Source: a virus. Taken from it: a stretch of 64,000 bases of DNA. Of this stretch, positions 51,801 to 61,347 are shown piece after piece (the first letter of the stretch is position 1; the number at the start of each line of letters is the position of its first letter). The notes beneath the pieces are model-generated. The model did not search any database and was not told the origin of the DNA. It saw nothing but the letters and a program-made list of their open reading frames with translations. The stretch covers positions 1 through 64,000 of the IMG/VR virus record IMGVR_UViG_3300025897_000012. The stretch is one strand, 5' to 3'. The position numbers and the translations under genes were made by a program.

Positions 51801-54800
51801 GTGATAATTCAAATAATCCAGTAGTTGTATTTTTCTTCATTACAAATACTCGACCTTGATCAAGTTGTATACGTGACGGGTCAGCTTCACTACGTTGTGT
51901 TTCTGCAAAAGGTTCACTTATTGCAATCATAGTACCGTCATTGTTGATAGCTATAGCTTCGCCCCATAGCGTCTTATTAATTGACCAAATATCATCAGCA
52001 TCAGTTGCAGTAGAGAAGCTGGTCTCTAGTATACTTTGAACTCTTTGATAATTTCCATTCTTATTTCTGTATACAACTACTTGATTGTCTGTTTCTGTTA
52101 AGTATTTGGCGACTCCTATAAGTACTTCACCATCATCAGAAACATCTACTTTACTAAAGTTATATATTCCTTCTTGGTCTTGAACTGTACTAGGATCAGC
52201 ACTATCAAATATTGGTAGTATTTCTGTATTATTTGGTACATAACCTAAATAATCTATAGGCTGTGTTTGTTGTGTCCAGTTTGCTCCATTAAATATTCCT
52301 GGAGATAAGTTTGTATTAGCTTTATAAATGCCTCTGTCAAGGTAAATTATATCATTAGTCTGATAACTTACTAATGAAGAATATGTTCCTTGGAAATTTT
52401 TATCTTTAGCTAGTTCCCAATCCCAGACATTGCTATCAGCATCTGTTCCATGCTTTATAAAATAAGTTCGCCCTGGCAAGAAAGTACTGTCATCTAACCT
52501 TTTGTCTAATCTCTTAAAATCACCACGTCGTGAATAACTTTCGCCTGCATGTATAAACAATCTATATAAATCATTTTTCTTTGCACTTTTTATTTCAGAT
52601 CCTAAGTAAAAGTCTTCTATTGCTTCTGGTACAATATAACTATTTAAAAGACCAAATCGATTAGTAGTACCTGTACCAAAGACCGAATACATTCCTTGAT
52701 TTTCATAATCACTTGCTGTTGCTCCGTCTACAGCCGGAATACTATAAACATTTATCCAATCGTTATTTCCTGCTGAAGGTAAATTAGCTACAACAGGCAC
52801 ACCTGAAACTACGTTTGCTTCATAGAACCAATATTCAGTATCAGTCATTACAGATGTTGTAGGTAATAAAATATCAGCTCCTGAATCAACTACTATTAAT
52901 TTTCCAATTCCTTCAGAAGCTAGTCCTAATGATTTTGCTTGTACTTCGCCCATCACACGATCAACTTGATATATTGGACTAGGATCTGTTGGTGTTCCTA
53001 AAAATTCTATTTCAGCATTATTATTAAACAAAGATCCGTTTGAGAAATTACCAACTACATCTTTTACAAATATCGTTGCATTTAATGCATCTCTTTGATA
53101 AAAAGTTACTTCTGCTGTTGCTCCTGTAGTTATATCTCTAACAGTATCTCCAACTCTAGGTTCAAAAGGTTCTCCGAATAAGTTAAACTTAGTAAATCCA
53201 AATTTAATATATCCGTCCCATAAGTCATGGACAGTTAATTGTTTGTTAGTTTGTGCATATGATAACCCAATAACAGCAGGGTCGTTGCTAGTACCTGACG
53301 CATACCTTGCTAATGAAGGAATAAACATATTAAAGTTACTGCCATTTGATAACGTATCAGTTAGTGCTTTAGGAGCTCTTAATACAAAGTACGGACTTAG
53401 GAAAGCAGTAGTTGTGCCGCCTGCACCTGGAAGTCCTTGATATGTTAATGTTTCTAAATAACTTGCTAAAGTATCTTGACTTGAAATAGTTGTTGTTTCA
53501 TAGTCTCTTGAATTATAGTAATAATTAGAAGGTGCCGAACTATCAGTAATAGCTTCTTGGTATACTAAACCTTTACCTTGATCTGATGTTGTTGTAAAAA
53601 TATTATATCCGCCCGGAACAGTAATCATAAAATAGCCACCGTAGTAACTACTTACATCTAATGCTTCTGAAGGTGCAGATGTAGTATATTCTCCAACAAA
53701 GTCACCGTTTGAAAGGAACAGACTATCTGTAGAGTCAAAACTACCTGTAACGCTATTAATGTATAATCCAAGGCTTCCGTCAACTTCATAAGAATATGCT
53801 ACTGTACCTGATCCTGTTTGAGTTTGAACTGTATCGCCAATAGCTGGTTGATTTGTAAATGCATTAATATTAAGAATTAAATCAATCTTCATTTGTACTT
53901 GATGTGTACCGCTAAAGAAAGTAGAACTTAATTCTGACATACCGCCTCCTGGAAACGGCTCTTTACTTGTATAAGTTGTTTGCTCTTGATTTGCTATTGT
54001 TTTTGTATTCCACTTTAACTTAATTTCATCATTTATATCAAGGCCAGCGTATTGTAACTTTGGTACTTTAAGTAGCACGTGATCAACATTAATTTCAGTA
54101 AAAGGATACTTACCTGTTAGTATTACATCTACTTGTTCCGAAGCTTGTGTTGTATTACCAATTGATTCAATTTGTTGGACTACGCTACCAAAACTAGTAA
54201 ATTGGATACTAGCAGATTGTGGTACAATTGATGTAGTTGATTTCCATAATTTATTATTATAAGTTACAATATCGTCTTGTACATACGCGATGCTAGGATC
54301 ATAATTTGCTTTATATCTTGTTTTTACGTTACTTGCGTTAGGCGAACCAACAATTAAATATTTTCCATCTTCTGTTAAAGATACAGATGCACCAAATTTC
54401 TGTAAATTAGGCGGAGTTGTTAATATTGTATGCTTTGCAAGATCAAAGTCTTGTCCTGCTATATGTGTTTCTGATACTGTATAAAAATTATTGTTAAACT
54501 GTACTAAATCACCTACAGTATATGTAGCACCTGTATAAAATCTTTTATATGTAAATGTTGTATCTGTTGGAGCTGCAATAACTTGTGATAATACAAAATT
54601 TCCGTTTGACGAACCTCTTGTGTAAATATAAACTTTTCCATCATTTTCGTCTGGTGATCCTACTGCTAATACTGTATTACTTTTATTTGCAGACATAGAT
54701 ATTGCAAAGGTTTCGTTGGAAATGCTTTGGCCACTACTTAGATCTTGTAATTTTGTAAATGCTTGCGTATTTTCATATACAGTCCATTTACTGTCTTGGC

Positions 54801-57800
54801 CTTTATCTACCCAAAATTTTGATTTAATATTTGCTAATTTTTGTGCAATAGTATTTAGATTAATTAACGAGTCTGTTCTAACAGATACAAGTTTACTTAA
54901 CCTTCCTATACATTCATCTATATCTTCAACTTTGTCTGAACTTTCAAATGTAATTTTTTCTAAACTTATAGACTTTACTTTAAAAAATGCACCAACAGCA
55001 GCTTTAGCAGTCTGAGCAGTTGCAAATGAACTATCTGCTGTATCTAGTGTTGTAGAAATTAAATCATAAACTCCAAATATATCTCCTACATTAATATCCT
55101 GCGGAGTTGAATTTAATGATACAGTAAATTCAGTATCACCTCCTGTTACTTTTTCTACTCTTAAATCTGTATCATCATGTCTATATATGTTCCAGGTAAG
55201 TTTATCATTACCTACCCAGATAAGATCACCCCGATTGCAATTTTTAAAATCAATGTTTAAAATTGAATTAAAATCTTCAACAATAAATTTTACATCATCT
55301 GGATTTACATACCCACTATCTTTTGCATATCCATCTTCAGAAGCAATATATTTTTTTGGAAAAGGTGCATGTGTATAATTTTTTGGTTTTAGATAAGTTT
55401 CGAACGGAGGTATTCTATAAACTAAATCTGTTTCTTCACCAGTAACACTCTGTACTAATTCAATAGGCTGAGGTGAAAGTCTAAATTTGCTTTCGTCTAG
55501 TTTAAATTCTACTTCATCATATCCTGCAGAGGCGCCGTACTGGCCTCGTTTAATTGCCCACTCTTCATAAAATTCTAAACTATCTTTATCAGCATTACCT
55601 AAAACATCAAATAACTTAGTAAGAGCATTTTTTGTACCTTTATCTTGAATAAATCCTTGATAAAATTTATACTGACTAACATCGTCGTTAATAATGTTTT
55701 CTAAATACTTACGTTTTTGATAACCAATAAGATGTTGTGCTAACCTTTGTTGCTCGCTATCAAAATTATCGCTGTCTAAATCGTAAAAGTCTGCAAACTG
55801 ATTTGTTTTATATTCAAAGTTAGCAGTTAATCCAGACTTAGGTTTAGAGTCTAATCTTGTCCATTGTGTTGTAATAAATGATTCAGTTCCAGGAATTTTA
55901 CTATTTGCTGTATAAAAGAATTCTTTGTGCTTTACAATATCACCTATAAAGTAATCTTTGTTTGATTCCCAATCTGATATTGTTGCTTGGTCATATACAA
56001 ATCCTTCTATATTTAAACTGCCATCCCAATTTGTTGTTCTATATCCTAAAACTTTTATTCTTTCTTGCCTGTACCCTGGCTCAGGGTCGTATATAATATC
56101 GTTAAATACAGTCTTGTTATCTAATAAAACAACGTGTTCTTTTTGTACACAAGGTAACTTTATAGAAAAGATTCCGTCTGCCGAGCTTTTTGGTCTTAGA
56201 ATAAATTCATTTGGATCTTGTCTATCAACTTGTATAAAATCAGAAGTTAATTTTTGTCCGTCAACTTTAAGTAAGGTATATCCAAAAAATCCGTCAAATA
56301 TATTATCAACAACGCTATAGGTTGTTCTAAATTTTAGTTGATTTGCACCTGGACTTAAACTAATTAAAGTTCCTTCTGCCCAATTATGAAGCGTCCAAAA
56401 AGCAAACTCCTTTGTTGAAGTTTCCCAGTCATCTACTACACTAGCACTTGTTCTAAAATTATCAAATACAAATCCAATAGACTCTAAATACTTTCCATAC
56501 CCTTGAATAAAGTCACATACATCTTGTATTGTTGGAAGTATACTTCCATATGGTAATTCTAAAGGTGCAAATGTTGCAAACTCTCTTCGAAGCGTAATTT
56601 CTCTACCACCATTAACAGGTAGCTTAGGTACACTTGCAAAATTAGATTCATCAAAAGTATCACTAGCTAAATGATTTTTTGTTACTCGATAATATTTTCC
56701 TGAATGTTCTACTATAGCACCTACTGTATAAGTACGCCCTCCTTCAAACTCTAAGAATGGTTCTGAAGTTCCGCCAATAGTTATTACAGGATCTCTATCT
56801 CTTTCAAAATGAGGGAAATATTTAAACGTTGTCGAAGTATCATCATAACCTTTAATTTTATAACCGCTTGCTCTTCTTTCAATTATTAATCCACTATAGG
56901 AAACTGTTTTAATTGGAGAACTTTTGTTAAGAAATATTGAATAATTCTCGTCAGGTACAAATACGTTTCCTTCATTAAGTGGTGTCCTACTATCTAAAAT
57001 AAGTTTAAATTTATTTTTATCTGTATATCCGCCAACTTTAAATCCTATTTGATTAGTAATTGCTTTAATATTTTCTTTATATTCAGTATATGATGTAACA
57101 ACACTAGATGCCATATATCCTGCAATATAATTTACAAGTCCTGATGTAAAAGTTTGTGTGCTATCTAAATGTGTATTAGGAAAAATTATATCTTTTAACT
57201 TAATTTGATTATTTTGTGTTTTATATACTATTTGTTTAGTTAAGTTTCTTACTTGATTAACCCTATCAAATCCTGTAGCTAATACTTTTGAAGGCTGACT
57301 TAGTGTCCAAGCAGTAATTAAGCTAAATGGATACTCACTACTTCTTCTCCATGCTGTTTCAACTGGTGCTTCGTCTCCAAATACAAACGAATCTGTTAAT
57401 TTAGATGAATCAAAACTCTGTGCATATCCTGAATCGTTTGGACTTAATAATTGTCCGTTTTCATTAACAGGTAAATGTGTCAATAATCCTGGTCTTTTAT
57501 ATTTGTTTAAAATTTTTATTTTTTTGTTAGGCTGTCTTACAACACCATTTTGTAAATCAGTCCATAAAACTAAGTTATCTCTTGTATAAGGTGCCGGTCC
57601 ATATTGTTTTTCCCACCAATCTGGTTTTATACTAAAACCTAACATTTCCCAAGGATGAGTATGCGGCCTGTCTGTATCATATGCTTCTCTATAAGCTGCT
57701 CTCCAAAATCCTGGTAATGAAACACCATTAGGAGATACTGCTGAAGAATAATTAAACGTCCAAGAATTTGTTCTATTATGAAAATCGTTTAATGTATAAT

Positions 57801-60800
57801 CTTTGTCTACTAACTTTGACCATTGTATAAAGTCTGAAAGCATTGGGCTATCTATTTCTGATTTATTAAAATCAGTTTTTCTAAATTCGCCGCCTTGAAA
57901 ATCATGAATATCAAATAAATCAGTATCATAGGCTACTTTAATATTATTAAAGATTCTTAGTTCTAATTCTAATAAAAGTTCATCTCTATAATCTTTAAAA
58001 GCTACAATTTTACTTCCGTCGTGTCCTTGTATTATAGGAGTGCCTTCTATCCATTCGTTAATATTTCTTTCTGAATCAGTAGTTCCATGATTGGATCCAG
58101 TGTTTGGCATATAAAATGTTCTATTAAGTCCTACAAAGGTATGTATATGAGAAACACCTGATCCGCCTAGTTCTATATCTTTAGCTTGGGCTTCTGATTG
58201 TGTAGCGTATAACGGATAAAACCATCCTAGTTTACCGGCACCTTTCTGATTAGGTCCTGCTGTTCCGTAAAATTTATATTCACCGGAAGGTGATTGTGGA
58301 GCTTCACTTTGTGTAGTATTATCAATATATAATTCTGGTTGGTAGCTAGGGTATAATCCTAACTTTGTAGGAGTTGGTGGAACATAACTTCCATTAGTTG
58401 TTTCGTATTCGTATATATCAAGTAGATCATCTTTTGCTTTAGTTGCGGTAACCCTACAAAAACCTTCACTATTAAACGTATAATCTTTATTATGTATTAA
58501 TTGTTTTCCGTTTAGATACACTTGTACTGCATCTCTACTAGCAGTACTTAAACTAAAAGTTTTAGATAGTAAAAAATACTCTTGTGTATTATCATCTACT
58601 TTGTGCGTAGTTTTATTAAAAGATCCTTGTGGAATCATGTCTGAGAAATAATACGGCATTGAGTTAATTTTATCTTTATTAAGATCGGCCATTATTTTAT
58701 CAACATGATCTTTAGTTGGGCCTTCCCATCCTAAGTCGTGTGCAACTTGTAAGAACATTCTTTTAAATTTACTATACTCTCTTCTTGCAAAACGCATTGA
58801 TGATATTAAATTTGAATCTTTATCTAACAAACTATACATTGCTAAATTTAACGGTGAACTATGTTTTACAAACCTGTTACCAAACCTAGTTACATCACCT
58901 AAATCTCTTAAGTTACTACTTCCAGGAAATTTTCCTGTAAAGTCTGATAAGTCTTCTACAATACTAGATACATGATTGTTTACTTCACCTACCGTAAATT
59001 CATTAAGATTATTATTAAGAGGATTTCTTTCTAAGTTACTAGGAAACTCATAAAACCCGTTATCATTCTTTAGTGCAATTGAGTTTGTTTTTAAAACAAC
59101 TGTATCTCCAATAGTTAACCCATTTGCTGATGTAAATGCTGGTTTTAAAAATGTAACTGTAGTTGCATTATTTGGTGACGTTCCTAATGTGTAATCTACA
59201 TCTTTTAATTTAAGTTGATTATTTAAGAATACTGTTAAGTTTAAATCTGCAAGCGAAGCACTATTTTCATAAACATCTACTTCAAATGTTGACGTAGAAT
59301 TGTCAAAAACATATTGTCTTGAAACTAGTTGTTTACTATCGGTAGGTGCTTTTGTCCATGCATTTTCATTAGTATACGATGCTATAGCAGAGTACTTTTG
59401 AAGGAATCCTATATCAGTATTTTTATAATATAATTGACTTCCAATTAAATATTCAAAATACTCTGTAAGTAAATCAAATTTAAAAGTAATATCACCTACG
59501 TTAGTAATTGTTCTATACGATAGAACAAGTCCAACTTCACTATCTGCTGTGCCTATAGTGCCTTCTTTGTAACTAAAAATTTTGTTACCTTTAAAGGTTG
59601 ATGAATTGTATACTGTTATGTCGCTAAAACTCTTATTGTTTTCGTCAAACAGATCAAACAAGGGTGCTTGGTTTACGCTTGTTTTAGTTTGTGCTTGTTT
59701 CCATTCTGTACCATTGTAATAATACATTAACCCTTTATAAGCAGTACCTTGACTTACTAAAACAACTTCATTTGTTATAGGTTTAGAATCTGTTACTTCG
59801 ATTAATGAAATTTGTTTTATATTTTGGTTTACTTCAATTTCAGGGCCATCAAATTTAAAAAACTTAACTTGAAAAATTCTTCCGTTTACTAAAGGATCTG
59901 GATCTGCTGTAAATAGTATTCTCATACCGTCAATTAAATCTACGCCATCAATGTTATATCCTGTACTACCTTCAATGGTAGAAAACACATCTTTTGTGTG
60001 TGTATCTAAAAGATTTACATTAGCTTTAGTTTGAGTACCAAAGTTAAATAACTTTAATCCTTTGTTAAATTCAATAATTGGTCTTTTTGCTCTAGCAGAC
60101 TCGTCAATACTAACCGGTTGATCATTTAGCGTTGCACTTTGTTCAATAACAGATTTATGGAACCATCTATTATATCTACTCCATAAGTTTCCGTCGTTAG
60201 CTGAACGATTTATAAGCATGTAATCTCTTACTGTAGGATAACCTATAGCAGTATCAAACGGCTGTCTATCAAAGCCTTGTTTATCAAAGTCTACATCTAC
60301 ATCAGCTACAAATGCACTAGGTACTGTTAATTCGTCTTCATTAATTAAAACAATTTTATCACCAACACCTTCAACATAATATTCTCCTTCAGCGTATTTT
60401 GCAGGTGTTACTTCTCCAATAAATTTAATCTTCATTCCATTACTAAGATCAAATCCGGCGCCTGTTGTATATGTTTTTTTACCTAATACTTCTGCATCAA
60501 TATCAATAGCTGAGGATTCTTCAATATTTGCAACTTTTATTAACCCTGCTGCTTCTATGTCATTGTCAGCTACATAATATAATATATTAGGTGTAGTATC
60601 AGTTGGTGTAAATGTAATTACACCTTCTTCTGTACCTTGATTATCAATTAAATTATTAGTAGCAGATAACATATCTGCTTCATTTAGACTACGTTTTGTT
60701 CTAATAGTAAACGGCAACCCAGGTGTGTTAATATCAAACTTATATGTAACACCCCTAAATAATTTAATAGTAGGATTTTGTGTAAGTCCGTCAGGAGAAA

Positions 60801-61347
60801 ATACATATCCAAAATTATCTAAATTATCAGCAATACTTACTGTGTATGTACTAACTACTTCTGTAGTTTGTCCTCTGACATCAATTGTTTGCGGACCACT
60901 TGGAAGCCAATAATATTCTCTAAAATTAATAAACTTATCCCAATTGATATGGGGATTCCAACTATAGTATTCTTGCTTATTAGCTATATTATGATCTTTA
61001 ACTTTATCATTAAAACTAATAAGTTGATTCATATAATCATTATAGTCTTTATAAAATTTTACAGAATCTAAATTATCTTTAATAACAGCTGCAGGTTCAA
61101 ACTGATAATTTTTTCTACTATCAGAAAAATCTCCTATATAATTGTCATCTTTGTCAAATGACGCTGAAGCCTCACGTCCATAATATCCGTTTAGCTTTTC
61201 AAGAACTCCTGGTTGAACTAACTGATCTAAAGTACTAGATAAAAATTTACTATTAGGTACTGTTCTAAAATATTTTGGAAGATGCTGTTCTGTTTTTCTT
61301 TTGCTTGGATTAGCTTTTCCGTCGTTTTGGTTGTTATCGTATGACAT
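45796..61347 (-). CDS. Giant tail/baseplate protein, 5183 aa
   Basis: A single 15.5 kb reading frame with no stop. Residues 1-130 hold a conserved region with YNDYMNQLISFND and NFREYYWLPSGP. Five short segments of the type Y-x-x-G-D/A-I-V-x-x-x-x-x-x-Y (near residues 1540, 1800, 2275, 2350 and 2990) resemble small chitin-binding-like carbohydrate modules. Between about 2230 and 3300 there are FG-GAP-like blades such as NTVLAVGSPDENDGKVYIY and KYLIVGSPNASN, which suggests a beta-propeller. Three GxGYxxPP repeats lie near 3730, 4100 and 4140. Its start overlaps the gp6 gene stop by one base (TAATG), and marine T4-like phages carry similar giants. It is probably a baseplate or long side-fibre component that touches surface glycans. 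Confidence 0.85.
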   Translation of the reverse strand: MSYDNNQNDGKANPSKRKTEQHLPKYFRTVPNSKFLSSTLDQLVQPGVLEKLNGYYGREASASFDKDDNYIGDFSDSRKNYQFEPAAVIKDNLDSVKFYKDYNDYMNQLISFNDKVKDHNIANKQEYYSWNPHINWDKFINFREYYWLPSGPQTIDVRGQTTEVVSTYTVSIADNLDNFGYVFSPDGLTQNPTIKLFRGVTYKFDINTPGLPFTIRTKRSLNEADMLSATNNLIDNQGTEEGVITFTPTDTTPNILYYVADNDIEAAGLIKVANIEESSAIDIDAEVLGKKTYTTGAGFDLSNGMKIKFIGEVTPAKYAEGEYYVEGVGDKIVLINEDELTVPSAFVADVDVDFDKQGFDRQPFDTAIGYPTVRDYMLINRSANDGNLWSRYNRWFHKSVIEQSATLNDQPVSIDESARAKRPIIEFNKGLKLFNFGTQTKANVNLLDTHTKDVFSTIEGSTGYNIDGVDLIDGMRILFTADPDPLVNGRIFQVKFFKFDGPEIEVNQNIKQISLIEVTDSKPITNEVVLVSQGTAYKGLMYYYNGTEWKQAQTKTSVNQAPLFDLFDENNKSFSDITVYNSSTFKGNKIFSYKEGTIGTADSEVGLVLSYRTITNVGDITFKFDLLTEYFEYLIGSQLYYKNTDIGFLQKYSAIASYTNENAWTKAPTDSKQLVSRQYVFDNSTSTFEVDVYENSASLADLNLTVFLNNQLKLKDVDYTLGTSPNNATTVTFLKPAFTSANGLTIGDTVVLKTNSIALKNDNGFYEFPSNLERNPLNNNLNEFTVGEVNNHVSSIVEDLSDFTGKFPGSSNLRDLGDVTRFGNRFVKHSSPLNLAMYSLLDKDSNLISSMRFARREYSKFKRMFLQVAHDLGWEGPTKDHVDKIMADLNKDKINSMPYYFSDMIPQGSFNKTTHKVDDNTQEYFLLSKTFSLSTASRDAVQVYLNGKQLIHNKDYTFNSEGFCRVTATKAKDDLLDIYEYETTNGSYVPPTPTKLGLYPSYQPELYIDNTTQSEAPQSPSGEYKFYGTAGPNQKGAGKLGWFYPLYATQSEAQAKDIELGGSGVSHIHTFVGLNRTFYMPNTGSNHGTTDSERNINEWIEGTPIIQGHDGSKIVAFKDYRDELLLELELRIFNNIKVAYDTDLFDIHDFQGGEFRKTDFNKSEIDSPMLSDFIQWSKLVDKDYTLNDFHNRTNSWTFNYSSAVSPNGVSLPGFWRAAYREAYDTDRPHTHPWEMLGFSIKPDWWEKQYGPAPYTRDNLVLWTDLQNGVVRQPNKKIKILNKYKRPGLLTHLPVNENGQLLSPNDSGYAQSFDSSKLTDSFVFGDEAPVETAWRRSSEYPFSLITAWTLSQPSKVLATGFDRVNQVRNLTKQIVYKTQNNQIKLKDIIFPNTHLDSTQTFTSGLVNYIAGYMASSVVTSYTEYKENIKAITNQIGFKVGGYTDKNKFKLILDSRTPLNEGNVFVPDENYSIFLNKSSPIKTVSYSGLIIERRASGYKIKGYDDTSTTFKYFPHFERDRDPVITIGGTSEPFLEFEGGRTYTVGAIVEHSGKYYRVTKNHLASDTFDESNFASVPKLPVNGGREITLRREFATFAPLELPYGSILPTIQDVCDFIQGYGKYLESIGFVFDNFRTSASVVDDWETSTKEFAFWTLHNWAEGTLISLSPGANQLKFRTTYSVVDNIFDGFFGYTLLKVDGQKLTSDFIQVDRQDPNEFILRPKSSADGIFSIKLPCVQKEHVVLLDNKTVFNDIIYDPEPGYRQERIKVLGYRTTNWDGSLNIEGFVYDQATISDWESNKDYFIGDIVKHKEFFYTANSKIPGTESFITTQWTRLDSKPKSGLTANFEYKTNQFADFYDLDSDNFDSEQQRLAQHLIGYQKRKYLENIINDDVSQYKFYQGFIQDKGTKNALTKLFDVLGNADKDSLEFYEEWAIKRGQYGASAGYDEVEFKLDESKFRLSPQPIELVQSVTGEETDLVYRIPPFETYLKPKNYTHAPFPKKYIASEDGYAKDSGYVNPDDVKFIVEDFNSILNIDFKNCNRGDLIWVGNDKLTWNIYRHDDTDLRVEKVTGGDTEFTVSLNSTPQDINVGDIFGVYDLISTTLDTADSSFATAQTAKAAVGAFFKVKSISLEKITFESSDKVEDIDECIGRLSKLVSVRTDSLINLNTIAQKLANIKSKFWVDKGQDSKWTVYENTQAFTKLQDLSSGQSISNETFAISMSANKSNTVLAVGSPDENDGKVYIYTRGSSNGNFVLSQVIAAPTDTTFTYKRFYTGATYTVGDLVQFNNNFYTVSETHIAGQDFDLAKHTILTTPPNLQKFGASVSLTEDGKYLIVGSPNASNVKTRYKANYDPSIAYVQDDIVTYNNKLWKSTTSIVPQSASIQFTSFGSVVQQIESIGNTTQASEQVDVILTGKYPFTEINVDHVLLKVPKLQYAGLDINDEIKLKWNTKTIANQEQTTYTSKEPFPGGGMSELSSTFFSGTHQVQMKIDLILNINAFTNQPAIGDTVQTQTGSGTVAYSYEVDGSLGLYINSVTGSFDSTDSLFLSNGDFVGEYTTSAPSEALDVSSYYGGYFMITVPGGYNIFTTTSDQGKGLVYQEAITDSSAPSNYYYNSRDYETTTISSQDTLASYLETLTYQGLPGAGGTTTAFLSPYFVLRAPKALTDTLSNGSNFNMFIPSLARYASGTSNDPAVIGLSYAQTNKQLTVHDLWDGYIKFGFTKFNLFGEPFEPRVGDTVRDITTGATAEVTFYQRDALNATIFVKDVVGNFSNGSLFNNNAEIEFLGTPTDPSPIYQVDRVMGEVQAKSLGLASEGIGKLIVVDSGADILLPTTSVMTDTEYWFYEANVVSGVPVVANLPSAGNNDWINVYSIPAVDGATASDYENQGMYSVFGTGTTNRFGLLNSYIVPEAIEDFYLGSEIKSAKKNDLYRLFIHAGESYSRRGDFKRLDKRLDDSTFLPGRTYFIKHGTDADSNVWDWELAKDKNFQGTYSSLVSYQTNDIIYLDRGIYKANTNLSPGIFNGANWTQQTQPIDYLGYVPNNTEILPIFDSADPSTVQDQEGIYNFSKVDVSDDGEVLIGVAKYLTETDNQVVVYRNKNGNYQRVQSILETSFSTATDADDIWSINKTLWGEAIAINNDGTMIAISEPFAETQRSEADPSRIQLDQGRVFVMKKNTTTGLFELSQTLFSRGNEKVELFGTKLSFDNNVLAITAKNGDSDSKTTFDSLNGIPQTTWDNNFTTFAKKFIDTGVVYLYENIDGNLVYGQTIAYNELADSTQAVANTNPNNSIRDFGLNLYTNNSHVYVGLPKHTVFEGENGAVIDFRKDTNKNIWSTYSLPKDTVDVAKIKKVLLYNTKENKLISYIDYLDPIQGKIPGIAEQELSYKLHYDPAVYTVGTSDVNTNKSEVWGQEQVGELWWDLSTAKFLNAYQNNTIFSVNNWNTQFTGNSIDVYEWIETTLLPSEWNATAATTEGVTEGISGTTKYDDTIYSTKRVYDDIAQTFSNKYFYWVKGKITAPNIESRKLSSFNVARYIDDPAGMGYRFINFISPTSFVLHNCESLLKDKEVALSIQYWTIENQDINIHNQYQLYTAGLDTSKPNADIERKWFDSLIGYDDAGRIVPDPNLSAKEKYGILNDPRQSWFVNRTEALKQVIDRVNGVLKENLIVDDKIITPLLSKQEIPPASNNTYDLVVDTFEDLEFVGTAKVKQAVLTPVIIDGKIVRVTITDPGRGYKVIPKVIINGRYETAADITLTINSVGTVTSATVNSQGSGYSSTLTTLSVRPFAVLVKSDSTLSGKWSVYERNINNTLWVRKLSQVFDVSLFWNYIDWYDTGYNEFTDINYLIDSSYQLESLDDSTGDIVKIANVGSGGWLLLEKIDNADSIDYTINYKTVGRQNGTIKFLPSLFNTSVGSGFDSASYDIKVYDVQPVKETRIILEALRDNLFVDELAVEYNNLFLSSLKYVFTEQSLVDWAFKTSFIKARHNVGDLSKKITFQNDNLPSYEEYLKEVKPFKSKLREYISDYNQLNVSANLVTDFDLPPRWDNETKSITPLSVKVIDNAIVGTDADLTTYPNKNWVDNLSYKINRVEIADAGSGYTQPPEINFVGQDLSTSETGTGATAIARLGQGGKIASIEVTNKGTGYLNPPVVEINGSIREGGKPAKLVAILGDGLVRGMHTTVKFDRVIGKFVVTKLSESQTFVGSGSSYVFDLIFPMDLKTNTVEITIAGELSLQSEYTYENIKDTTKGYDRYFGRVTFTKPPASNSSIVIKYKKPIEYLTAADRVNLSYNPIAGQFGNDLSQVMDGIDYGGVEVKSFEFGGNTGWDSAPWYTDTWDTYDTTYEDEVFKLDGSTISITLSKPLENGVVYNLYRNGIRLDDPNWAPEPGYDSALVKNPNAIMQSITGDGTTTVIELQELEVPTQVDDTIIVRKETSDGSFINDPESYDTSIVGGTLAYNSATGLKSEDITVDGDGFVTPTTSKGPEEIVPGQVLDSVDISVFERPVGGSSIVVNRNYNGDGSTKSFDLGKTPFTGSSLFVKVGSDILEPTTDDSTLGYTVNYVNKTVDFEVAPAEGSKINLTLVEVAGLQILDIDSFVSDGSSNSFETNVRWTDNVQGIATCDGKKLESVFVKSTGSHPNNVELVLASPLKAGDVVRFALFIGDGSELDSFSQVVVDEFIATTPQGNDTLVLSQAPFSYGPAGIHTLVQIGDDILHSGFNQQFTVSSARDYKLDLWQIPIALVQSSQIQVYLNGRMLEYATDWTFTSAEAFDSDTPLDQQKGNTVKLSDNIGVAGDTLLVYIITESQYRFGYFEQQGDSSNVFVPTPTICSFEVDRPIGTRMKVYQFSNSTAQKFERESYQVQENTPITKGTPEYYFLNNLRAGLFKLRSPAVDSKYVWVILNNKLLLADVDYSVTTDKNFIKLVSPLNQGDRIEVLHFGNPTVITKFGFRQFKDMLNRTHYKRIDGDKNYILGKDLTPYDKTIELVDASGITDPTAGSEYPGIIFVNGERIEYRIKEGNLLKQLQRGTLGTGVNDLHTSGTEVYDQSINASIPYKDETISTVFTADGTSSTFDLDFTPGTGGVNEFDVFVAGKRLRKNSISSYKFETTINGVKTSSIAQDSPEGDEILPAEFSILGSTLSLLTTPGENQKVIIIRKQGKQWTDPGIALSQADTDIGRFLRATSVDLPR

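Noticed and set aside
45796-61347. Several 60-120-codon plus-strand frames opposite the giant gene
   Set aside because: They lack ribosome sites and known patterns and follow from codon bias of the giant gene; treated as shadows.
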